Positions 1-7,252 of a DNA stretch of 33,906 bases are shown piece by piece (position 1 is the first letter of the stretch; each line of letters opens with the position of its first letter). Origin of the DNA: a bacterium. GTDB taxonomy: Bacteria > Patescibacteriota > Minisyncoccia > Phycocordibacterales > Phycocordibacteraceae. The position numbers and the translations under genes are program-made. The notes beneath the pieces are model-generated. The model worked only from the letters and a program-made list of their open reading frames with translations, searched no databases and had not been told where the DNA came from. Where the stretch lies: positions 23,564-57,469 of the forward strand of contig JAJYJQ010000001.1 of assembly GCA_021789225.1 (NCBI GenBank), in the 5' to 3' direction.

Positions 1-1838
1 ATACCGCTCTCAATCGGCTCATCTTCCGGAATCTTTAACGTGCTCATTACCCGCTTGATAGCGTCCGACGCGAACACGCGCATAAGTCTATCTTCAAGCG
101 ATACATAGAATCTCGTCTCGCCGGGGTCACCTTGGCGACCCGAGCGACCGCGCAGCTGGTTATCAATACGTCGCGCTTCATGGCGCTCCGTGCCTATGAC
201 GGCCAAACCGCCGAGCGCAAGCACCTCGTCTCGTTCGGCCGCGTCTGCCGGCGAGCCGCCGAGCTTGATGTCGACACCGCGCCCTGCCATGTTGGTGGCT
301 ACCGTCACCCTGCCCTTCCGACCTGCCTGCGCGATGATCTCACCTTCGCGCTCGTGATTCTTCGCATTCAAGACCTCGTGCGGCACGCCCGCTTCCGTGA
401 GATAGCGACTCACGATCTCGTTGTCTTCGATAGAAACCGTACCGACCAGGACCGGCTGCCCTTTCGCGTGGTACTCGGCAACTTGCTTTGCCACAGCGCG
501 ATACTTTCCTGCCGCGGTCTGGAAGATCTGGTCATTGTGGTCCTTACGTGCAATGGAACGATTGGTCGGGACGACCACCACATCGAGCTTGTATACCGTA
601 TAAAACTCCTCCTCGGAGGAAAGCGCGGTGCCGGTCATGCCGCCGAGCTTTTCGTACAGGCGGAAATAGTTTTGGAAGGTGACGCTCGCGTAGGTGCGCG
701 TCTCCCTCTGCACCTCGACCCGCTCCTTTGCCTCGATAGCCTGGTGGAGACCTTCCGACCAGCGGCGGCCCGGCTGGAGGCGGCCCGTGAACTCGTCCAC
801 GATGACAATCTCGCCATCGCGCACGACGTACTCCTTGTCTTTGTGGAAGAGCGCCTTCGCGCGCACCGCTGTCTCCAGGTGGTGTGCGTACTTGATGCCG
901 CCTTCGGTGTAGAGGTTTTCCATCCCGAGTGCCTTCTCGGCCTTGGTGATGCCTGCGTCGGTGATCTGGATCGCTTTGCGCTTCTCGTCCACCGTGTAGT
1001 CTTCTTCCGGTACGAAGGACTGCGCAAGCTCGGCAAAACGCTCGTAGAGACCGCCCGCGTCCTCGGCAGGACCAGAAATGATGAGCGGCGTGCGCGCCTC
1101 GTCGATGAGGATGGAGTCAATCTCGTCTACCAGAGCGAAATGATGCCCGCGCTGCACGACCTGCGCGCGATCGTACGCCGTGTTGTCGCGCAGGTAGTCG
1201 AAGCCGAGCTCGTTGTTGGTCGCGTAGGTGATGTCGGCGGCGTACGCTTCCTGCTTGGTCACCGGGCGGAGGAAATCGTAAAAGACGCGGAAGGAGCCGG
1301 TCTCATCGCGTGCCTCGTCTTCCTCTTTGGATACGTGCGCCGGATCGTAAAGGTAGGAGCCCGAGGACGTGACGACGCCGAGCGTGAGGCCGAGATACTG
1401 GTACACCTGCCCCATCCATGCGCCGTCGCGACGTGCGAGGTAGTCGTTTACCGTGACGACGTGTACGCCCTTGCCCGCGAGCGCGTGGAGCACGGTCGGC
1501 AACGTCGCGACGAGCGTCTTCCCTTCACCGGTACGCATCTCGGCGATGCGACCCTTGGCAAGCGCGAGACCGCCGATGAGCTGCACGTCGTAGTGGCGCT
1601 CGCCGAGTGTACGTTTCGCTGCCTCGCGCACGATCGCGAAAACCTCCGCGATATCTTCGTCTGCGGTGATTTCGCCGCCCGCCCGCTCCCGGAGTGCCGC
1701 AAGCCGCGCGGAAAGCTCCTCCTGCGAAAGCCCCGAAAGTGACTCCTCGAGAGCTGCTGCGCGCGCCACGATTGGCTTTGCAGTGCGCAGGAACGCTGCG
1801 GATTGGTTGCGAGAAAAGAGTTTGTCGAGAACACTCAT
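1..1838 (-). CDS. secA: Preprotein translocase ATPase subunit SecA (N-terminal part, truncated by window edge)
   Basis: Minus-strand reading from ATG at 1838 gives MSVLDKLFSRNQ...ALAKGRIAEMRTGEGKTLVATLPTVLHALAGKGVHVVTVNDYLARRDGAWMGQVY..., ...LVDEIDSILIDEARTPLIISGPA..., ...TNMAGRGVDIKLGG...: SecA DEAD motor motifs. Absent from the ORF track because it runs off the left edge. Confidence 0.97.
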   Translation of the reverse strand, partial: MSVLDKLFSRNQSAAFLRTAKPIVARAAALEESLSGLSQEELSARLAALRERAGGEITADEDIAEVFAIVREAAKRTLGERHYDVQLIGGLALAKGRIAEMRTGEGKTLVATLPTVLHALAGKGVHVVTVNDYLARRDGAWMGQVYQYLGLTLGVVTSSGSYLYDPAHVSKEEDEARDETGSFRVFYDFLRPVTKQEAYAADITYATNNELGFDYLRDNTAYDRAQVVQRGHHFALVDEIDSILIDEARTPLIISGPAEDAGGLYERFAELAQSFVPEEDYTVDEKRKAIQITDAGITKAEKALGMENLYTEGGIKYAHHLETAVRAKALFHKDKEYVVRDGEIVIVDEFTGRLQPGRRWSEGLHQAIEAKERVEVQRETRTYASVTFQNYFRLYEKLGGMTGTALSSEEEFYTVYKLDVVVVPTNRSIARKDHNDQIFQTAAGKYRAVAKQVAEYHAKGQPVLVGTVSIEDNEIVSRYLTEAGVPHEVLNAKNHEREGEIIAQAGRKGRVTVATNMAGRGVDIKLGGSPADAAERDEVLALGGLAVIGTERHEARRIDNQLRGRSGRQGDPGETRFYVSLEDRLMRVFASDAIKRVMSTLKIPEDEPIESG

Positions 1839-1857
1839 AAGGCTCCCATTATAACGC

Positions 1858-1883
1858 AAAAACCTCCCGAGGGGGAGGTTTTT
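1858..1883 (-). terminator. Rho-independent terminator downstream of histone-like gene
   Basis: Perfect 11-bp inverted repeat AAAAACCTCCC-GAGG-GGGAGGTTTTT; ends in T5 on the minus strand; lies between the stop of the 51-aa gene (1900) and the secA start (1838). Confidence 0.85.
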
Positions 1884-1899
1884 GACTTTGCCGTGCGCG

Positions 1900-2055
1900 T
1901 TATGCGCGCTTGGCGGTGCGGCGAGTCGCCTTCTTTGCGGTCTTGCGAGCGACCTTCTTGGTCGTCTTCTTTACTGCCTTGCGTGCGACCTTCTTGGTCG
2001 TCTTGCGTACGGCCTTCTTCGCAACCTTCTTCGCAGTGCGCTTCTTCGGTGCCAT
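1900..2055 (-). CDS. 51-aa lysine/arginine-rich histone H1-like (AKK-repeat) DNA-binding protein
   Basis: MAPKKRTAKKVAKKAVRKTTKKVARKAVKKTTKKVARKTAKKATRRTAKRA; internal ATG of the 99-aa track ORF, 51 codons + stop fit exactly; 12-aa internal repeat KTTKKVARKAVK/KTTKKVARKTAK. Confidence 0.85.
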   Translation of the reverse strand: MAPKKRTAKKVAKKAVRKTTKKVARKAVKKTTKKVARKTAKKATRRTAKRA

Positions 2056-2183
2056 AGTCGTGTGAAAAAGAAGATGATTAATATTGTCGACCCACTCGCG
2101 CGCGAAAAATTTTTTCATGCACGAATGTCCTGTGTGTATTATTACGCGCAAAAAAATTTTTTGTGTGCATGCATGCACGTATG

Positions 2184-2192
2184 TGTGGATAA
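2184..2192 (-). promoter_or_regulatory. Perfect DnaA-box 9-mer TTATCCACA
   Basis: Plus strand tgtggataa = minus TTATCCACA (E. coli consensus). A second site matching TTWTNCACA (TTTTTCACA) lies at 2061-2069 and a one-mismatch site (TAATACACA) at 2133-2141, all on the minus strand. Confidence 0.5.
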
Positions 2193-2199
2193 CTTGCAT

Positions 2200-2245
2200 G
2201 CATCACGCGCAAAAATTTTTCGTGAAAAATTTTTGCGCGTGATGC
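2200..2245. repeat. 21-bp perfect inverted repeat (hairpin/cruciform) with A5T5 core
   Basis: gCATCACGCGCAAAAATTTTT-CGTG-AAAAATTTTTGCGCGTGATGc; both arms exactly complementary; immediately downstream of the murB stop and upstream of the histone-like gene. Confidence 0.9.
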
Positions 2246-2259
2246 GCAGCACTCATTCA

Positions 2260-3273
2260 CTATCGCGCGATGAGCGTTTCGACTTCGCGTTCGATCTCGA
2301 TGTTCGTCGCTTCGTACACACGCGCACGCACTTCATGCACGCACGCTTCGATGTCTGCTTCTGTCGCGCCGGGAAGCGTCGTGAGTATGAGCGGCTGCTT
2401 CTCATGCAAACGCACCGGCCCGCACGTGAACCCGCGCATGCCGAGCGCATGGTCGAGTATCCATGCGAGCGGCACCTTCACTCCCTCAGAAGATTCAAAG
2501 CCGACCAGCCCAGGAAAACGCACGCGCAGCGCCGCATATGCTTCAGACGTGATGACGGGATTCTTAAAAAAAGAGCCTGCGCTGCCGATGCCTTTCGCGG
2601 GCATCTTTTCGGCACGAATCGTGCGTACCGCCTCCGCGATTTCTCGTGGCGTGGTGAGCGAGACGCCCCGCTCCCGTGCGAGCGCGAGGTCTTTGTAGGC
2701 GATGTTGGGCGTACCGGTGTGCGAGAGCTTGAGCGCGACACGCGTGACCACCCACGCATCCTCGCGTTTGAACACACTCTCGCGGTAGCCGAACGCCGCG
2801 TCGCGCGCGCTGATGCGTACCACCTCCCCGCTCGCTCGCTCAACTGCTTCTGCCCACGCGAACACACTCGCGAACTCGACGCCGTATGCACCGATATTCT
2901 GTACGGGCGCAGCGCCCGCCGTGCCGGGGATGCTCGCAAGGTTTTCGATGCCCCAGAGCTGTCGCGCTGACGCTTCGAGGACAACTGCATCCCACGCCAC
3001 GCCCGCGCCGACTACGAGGAGCGCATCGTCTCTTTCTTCGACATGCTCGATACCCGGAATCGCGATACGCAGCACGAACCCATCCACGCCCGCGTCCGGC
3101 ACGAGCGTGTTTGAGCCGCCACCGAGCACAGCGACGCCAAGACCGCGGCGCTTGGCTTCGCCAAGCGCCGCGATGACTTCATCTACCGACTTCGCTTCCG
3201 AGAAGAATCGCGCCGCACCGCCGACACCCAGTGTCGTGAGCGGGGCGAGCAAAACGTTCTCTTGCACACTCAT
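2260..3273 (-). CDS. murB: UDP-N-acetylenolpyruvoylglucosamine reductase (MurB)
   Basis: 337 aa; FAD-binding region LTTLGVGGAARFF..., GGGSNTLV, GTAGAAPVQNIGAYGVE, GSAGSFFKNPV. Confidence 0.96.
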   Translation of the reverse strand: MSVQENVLLAPLTTLGVGGAARFFSEAKSVDEVIAALGEAKRRGLGVAVLGGGSNTLVPDAGVDGFVLRIAIPGIEHVEERDDALLVVGAGVAWDAVVLEASARQLWGIENLASIPGTAGAAPVQNIGAYGVEFASVFAWAEAVERASGEVVRISARDAAFGYRESVFKREDAWVVTRVALKLSHTGTPNIAYKDLALARERGVSLTTPREIAEAVRTIRAEKMPAKGIGSAGSFFKNPVITSEAYAALRVRFPGLVGFESSEGVKVPLAWILDHALGMRGFTCGPVRLHEKQPLILTTLPGATEADIEACVHEVRARVYEATNIEIEREVETLIAR

Positions 3274-5489
3274 CGGATCTTCCCCTGCTGGATCTGCTGG
3301 ATGAGCGCCTCGCCTGCCTGCGTCGCTTCAGGGTGCGCTGCCATGACCGCACGCACCTGCGCGATCGCTTCCTGTGTCTGCCCCGCTGCCGCTTCTGCTA
3401 TCGCGAGCCGGAATGCGTCATCAATCGAGCTGCCCGGCTTCGCGGCGCGCATCCTATATATAGGAATGAGCGGCAGATAATTCTTCGTCAGCGCATACGC
3501 TTCGATGAGCACTGGGCTATCGACGGTCGTCGTGCCGAAGGAGCGCGCGAGCGTCGCTTGCGCCGCACCAGCGTTGCCGGAGAGAATATCGCCCGCTGCC
3601 CCATAGGGCACAAGCGACTGGAATTGCGGTGCGAGCGCATACGCTTCTTTGAAATCCTGCGCGGCGCCGGCGAGGTCGTTCGCCTGGAGGCGGATGACCC
3701 CTTCTTCGAGAATGATCGTCACCTTTTTCGGCGAGAGTGAGCGCGCTATCGTCATCTGTGCGAGCGCATCCTTATAATCTCCGAACGATGCATATCCTAC
3801 AGCCAATTCGAAACGGACGCGCGCGTCCTGCGGCAACGCCTCTGCTTCTTTTTGCATCTCGGAAAGCGCGAGCGTAACGAGCGTCTGCTTGTCCGCATCC
3901 GACACTTGCGACATGCCTGCGACTTGCGTCGCGAACGTGAGCAACTGCTCGCGTATTTCCTGCGCTGCAAACGCCGGATGCGCAAGCTCCTGCTTCCACG
4001 CGTTCAGCGTATCGGCAAAGGTCGGCTGCGGCGAAAGCGCCGTGATAAGCCCGGACGCCGCGTTCATTCCCGGCACATCCAAGAGCCCGATGAGCAGCGC
4101 CAACAGCACGGCCGCCACCGGCAGCGCCCCGACCGGCACCAGCTCAGGCGAGAGTTCCGGCTTCTCTTCGAACGCCCGCACCGGCCGGCTCGCCGCGCTG
4201 TCTATGAGCGCAAGCACCGCGATGAAGCCGATATACGAGACCGTGTTGTCGAACACGAAAAGATTATGGAACGCGTATCCGGCCAGAAGCGCCGTGAACG
4301 CGATCTGCTCCGCGCGCGAGAACGGCCTGCGCCAGAGCTCCCACACTGCCGCGCCAAAGAGCGCGATGTAGAGCAGGAAGGCCGGCAACCCGCCCGCCAC
4401 GAGCCAATCGATAAACGCGTTGTGCGCACGGTCGAACCACTGCTCCTGCTGGTAGAGCGACGGCTCATAATATTTATTGAAGACGTAGTTGAAGCCCTCC
4501 TGCCCCCAGCCGACGAGCACCGTCTTCGGACTCTCCGCAAACCCCTCGAAGGCCATGTGCCAGATCGTAAAGCGCGTCTGTCCCTCTGCAAGCGAGATGG
4601 AAGCGATGCGGCCGAGCACCGGATGCTGCCGGATTGCCGGCGTATCTCGGACGAGCAAGAACCCGCCCGCCAAAACGAGTAGGAGCACCAGCGCGCCTGC
4701 GGCTACGCCGCGGGCGCGCTTCCCCATCGTGAAGAGCATGAGGAGCACCGCGAGAAGAAGCCCGCCGGCAAGGCCGAGAATCGTGCCGCGTGTCGCTGTC
4801 GCAAAGAGCACGAATGCCGCGAGTATCGCGAAGCCGAGCAGCACGTAGCGCAGCCATTTCTTGTCTGTCGTAAACGCGAGCCAAAGCGCCACGAAGACGT
4901 GGAAGAGCATGTACACCGCCAGATAGGCCGCGTTGCCGAGTGTCGCGTCTACGCGCGTGCTCCCCTGGTGGATAGCCAGTCCGCCCGCGATCTGCAGGAA
5001 GCTATACAGCATAACGACCGCAGCAACCCCGAGAGACACGAGCCACCACGCGCGCCATTTCTTCTCCACGCGCAGCACCGCGCCCGATACCACAAAGAAT
5101 GCGAGCAAGTGGATGAGCGTGATCCACCCCTCCATGCGCTCGAAGTTGCTCCAAAACGCTTTCTCCGGATTCACCGCGAAAAGGTCCGCGATGAACATCC
5201 ATGCCACGAAAGCCGTGAGCGCGACCGAGATCCAGCTCCATCGCGGCCGATAGCGCCTATCCGCGAGCGCAAGCACCACCCATCCTGCAAACGCCACCTC
5301 CACCACGATGCGGAAGAAAAACGCCTTTCCCGTGATGAACGGGAAGAAATAATTATCCGAAACGATGAGCGGCGTGAAGGGCACCAAGAAAAGCCCTGCG
5401 AGCGCCACCCACCGCGCGATCGTCATCGCCACTCCCTCTTCACCCTTCTTTACTGATAATGCCGAAGCTCCCGAAGCAGTCTTAGTCAT
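3270..5489 (-). CDS. O-antigen ligase (Wzy_C-like)/TPR-repeat polytopic membrane protein
   Basis: 739 aa; ~12 hydrophobic segments, TLGNAAYLAVYMLF..., GWGQEGFNYVFNKYYEP...EQWFDRAHNAFIDWLVAGGLPAFLLY typical of O-antigen ligase/polymerase; soluble helical-repeat C-terminus; ATGA overlap with murB. Confidence 0.88.
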   Translation of the reverse strand: MTKTASGASALSVKKGEEGVAMTIARWVALAGLFLVPFTPLIVSDNYFFPFITGKAFFFRIVVEVAFAGWVVLALADRRYRPRWSWISVALTAFVAWMFIADLFAVNPEKAFWSNFERMEGWITLIHLLAFFVVSGAVLRVEKKWRAWWLVSLGVAAVVMLYSFLQIAGGLAIHQGSTRVDATLGNAAYLAVYMLFHVFVALWLAFTTDKKWLRYVLLGFAILAAFVLFATATRGTILGLAGGLLLAVLLMLFTMGKRARGVAAGALVLLLVLAGGFLLVRDTPAIRQHPVLGRIASISLAEGQTRFTIWHMAFEGFAESPKTVLVGWGQEGFNYVFNKYYEPSLYQQEQWFDRAHNAFIDWLVAGGLPAFLLYIALFGAAVWELWRRPFSRAEQIAFTALLAGYAFHNLFVFDNTVSYIGFIAVLALIDSAASRPVRAFEEKPELSPELVPVGALPVAAVLLALLIGLLDVPGMNAASGLITALSPQPTFADTLNAWKQELAHPAFAAQEIREQLLTFATQVAGMSQVSDADKQTLVTLALSEMQKEAEALPQDARVRFELAVGYASFGDYKDALAQMTIARSLSPKKVTIILEEGVIRLQANDLAGAAQDFKEAYALAPQFQSLVPYGAAGDILSGNAGAAQATLARSFGTTTVDSPVLIEAYALTKNYLPLIPIYRMRAAKPGSSIDDAFRLAIAEAAAGQTQEAIAQVRAVMAAHPEATQAGEALIQQIQQGKIR

Positions 5490-5498
5490 AGTATCGGC

Positions 5499-5507
5499 AT
5501 CATACCA
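5499..5507 (-). promoter_or_regulatory. Extended -10 promoter (TGGTATGAT) for the O-antigen ligase-murB unit
   Basis: Minus strand TGG-TATGAT 9 nt upstream of the ATG at 5489; no good -35. Confidence 0.45.
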
Positions 5508-5548
5508 CGCTGGCGCCAGTCAATTATGAAGCCGCGCCGGCCTGCGCG

Positions 5549-5827
5549 CTAATCGTCACTCTTTAGGATATCCTCGTGCATTTCTTTAAATGAGGTGTAC
5601 CGCTTCCCGTACTTGAGCGCATGCTCCGCCTCCTTGAGAAGCCGCAACTTCTTTTCGCGCGGCCAGTAGTCGGCGCTCAGCACCGGAAACGGGATACGCT
5701 TCTCGGCCGCCACTTGCGTGAGGTAAAGCTTTACCCCCGACGACATATCGAGTCCCATCGAGCGAAAGGCCTTCTGCGCAGCGTCTTTCGTCTTTTTATC
5801 TATGCGAATCTGCAGCGTCGTATTCAT
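5549..5827 (-). CDS. RelB/DinJ-family type II antitoxin (orphan)
   Basis: MNTTLQIRIDKKTKDAAQKAFRSMGLDMSSGVKLYLTQVAAEKRIPF...: ribbon-helix-helix RelB/DinJ pattern. Start moved from the 146-aa track ORF to the ATG at 5827, supported by the promoter position. Confidence 0.88.
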   Translation of the reverse strand: MNTTLQIRIDKKTKDAAQKAFRSMGLDMSSGVKLYLTQVAAEKRIPFPVLSADYWPREKKLRLLKEAEHALKYGKRYTSFKEMHEDILKSDD

Positions 5828-5834
5828 ACGCACC

Positions 5835-5863
5835 ATGCTACACCCGCGCCGCCAGCCTGTCAA
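5835..5863 (-). promoter_or_regulatory. Sigma70-type promoter TTGACA-N17-TAGCAT of relB/dinJ
   Basis: -35 at 5858-5863, -10 at 5835-5840, 17-nt spacer; ATG begins 7 nt after the -10. 12-bp palindrome TTGTCATGACAA (5868-5879) just upstream of the -35. Confidence 0.65.
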
Positions 5864-5887
5864 TACATTGTCATGACAAACTAAAAC

Positions 5888-5912
5888 CCGCGCCGGCCTG
5901 CGGCCGGCGCGG
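5888..5912. repeat. GC-rich 11-bp inverted repeat in relB/flippase divergent intergenic region
   Basis: CCGCGCCGGCC-TGC-GGCCGGCGCGG; shares CCGCGCCGGCCTGCG with 5532-5546 on the other side of relB. Confidence 0.7.
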
Positions 5913-5983
5913 CTTTGCATCCACTCTCCCTCTCTCGCGGTTATAAATGGTACGATAGCGACAATAAGCCGCCTACCGCCACT

Positions 5984-7252
5984 ATGCAATCTCTCAAATC
6001 CCGCCTCTACCGCCTCCTGCGCTGGAGCGAAAAGTACACCAAGACCGACATGGTGTATCTCGCATCGGGAGGATTCTGGTCAACCGCCGCGCAGGTCGTC
6101 TCATCACTCACCGTCTTCGGATTTGCCATCCTCGTCGCGCACGTCCTCCCCAAAGCCGTGTACGGCGACTACAAATACATCCTCGCGACCGTCGCACTCC
6201 TCTCCTCCTTCTCGCTCACCGGCATCGGCACCGCTGTCTTCCAGTCGGTCGCAAGCGGCTTCGACGGCGCGCTCCGCGAAGGCTTCTGGCAAAACCTCCG
6301 CTGGAGCGTGCTCATATTTATCGGCGCGTTCGTGCTCGCCGCGTACTATTTCGCCCAGGGCAACACGTCATTCGCCTTCGGCATACTCATTGGAGGATCA
6401 CTCTCGCCACTCCTCACGAGTGCAAACATCATCAGCGCATTCCTGAATGCAAAAAAGGACTTCCGCCGCTCCGCGCTGTACATCGGCATTATCGAGACTC
6501 TGCTCTCCGTCGGCGCGCTCGCCATCGCCGTCCTGTTCACGCATAATCCATTCATCCTCGCGGCGGTGTACTTCCTCGGCAACACGCTCGCGACGCTCTG
6601 GATCTATCGCCGCATCCTGCGCTTCTACAAGCCCGATCCTGCCAGGACCGACCCCGGCATGATGACCTACGCGAAGCACCTCTCGCTCATGGGCGTCCTC
6701 TCCACCATCGCCGGTAACATCGACCAAGTGCTTCTCTTCCATTTCGTCGGCCCCGCCGAGCTTGCCATCTACAACTTCGCCGTCGCGATTCCCGACCAGA
6801 CCAAAGGGCCGCTCAAGACGCTGAACACGATGATGCAGGCGAAATTCGCAGCACGCCCCGACGAAGAGATCCGTGCAGGCATGCGCAGCAAGATGTTCTG
6901 GCTCTTCATCTCGAGCATCATTTTCATAATCCTGTATGTGCTCCTTGCACCGTTTATCTACGGGTTCTTCTTCCCCAACTACGCGGATGCCGTACTCTAT
7001 TCCCAGATTTATGCGATTTCCATGCTCAGTATCGCGTTCGCACCAGCGGGATCCTATCTTGCCGCAAAGAAGAAGGTGCGCGAACAATACATCGTCAACA
7101 TCGGCGCTTCCGTAATCCAGATCGCGATGATGGCAATCGGTGTGATTTTCTGGGGGCTCCTCGGCCTTGTCGTTGCACGTGTCATCATTAAGATAGCTGG
7201 CAACTATCTCGTGCACTTCATCTACTCGATGTCCGTGCCCGCAAAGGCATAA
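5984..7252 (+). CDS. Oligosaccharide flippase family protein (Wzx-like, MOP superfamily)
   Basis: MQSLKSRLYRLLRWSEKYTKTDMVYLASGGFWSTAAQVVSSLTVFGFAILVAHVLPKAVYGDYKYILA...; polytopic, MOP-type N-terminus; extended -10-like TGGTACGAT at 5948-5956. Confidence 0.9.
   Translation: MQSLKSRLYRLLRWSEKYTKTDMVYLASGGFWSTAAQVVSSLTVFGFAILVAHVLPKAVYGDYKYILATVALLSSFSLTGIGTAVFQSVASGFDGALREGFWQNLRWSVLIFIGAFVLAAYYFAQGNTSFAFGILIGGSLSPLLTSANIISAFLNAKKDFRRSALYIGIIETLLSVGALAIAVLFTHNPFILAAVYFLGNTLATLWIYRRILRFYKPDPARTDPGMMTYAKHLSLMGVLSTIAGNIDQVLLFHFVGPAELAIYNFAVAIPDQTKGPLKTLNTMMQAKFAARPDEEIRAGMRSKMFWLFISSIIFIILYVLLAPFIYGFFFPNYADAVLYSQIYAISMLSIAFAPAGSYLAAKKKVREQYIVNIGASVIQIAMMAIGVIFWGLLGLVVARVIIKIAGNYLVHFIYSMSVPAKA

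Noticed and set aside
132-1742. 536-aa plus-strand ORF opposite secA
   Set aside because: Exact antisense of a clear SecA coding frame; a GC-rich codon-bias shadow ORF with no recognisable domain.
1848-1853. TATAAT upstream of secA as a promoter
   Set aside because: No -35 or TGn extension and it directly follows a terminator stem; plausible but not supported enough to list.
3452-3465. 14-bp palindrome TCCTATATATAGGA
   Set aside because: Lies inside the O-antigen ligase coding region (PIYRM) with no repeated copy noticed; likely chance.
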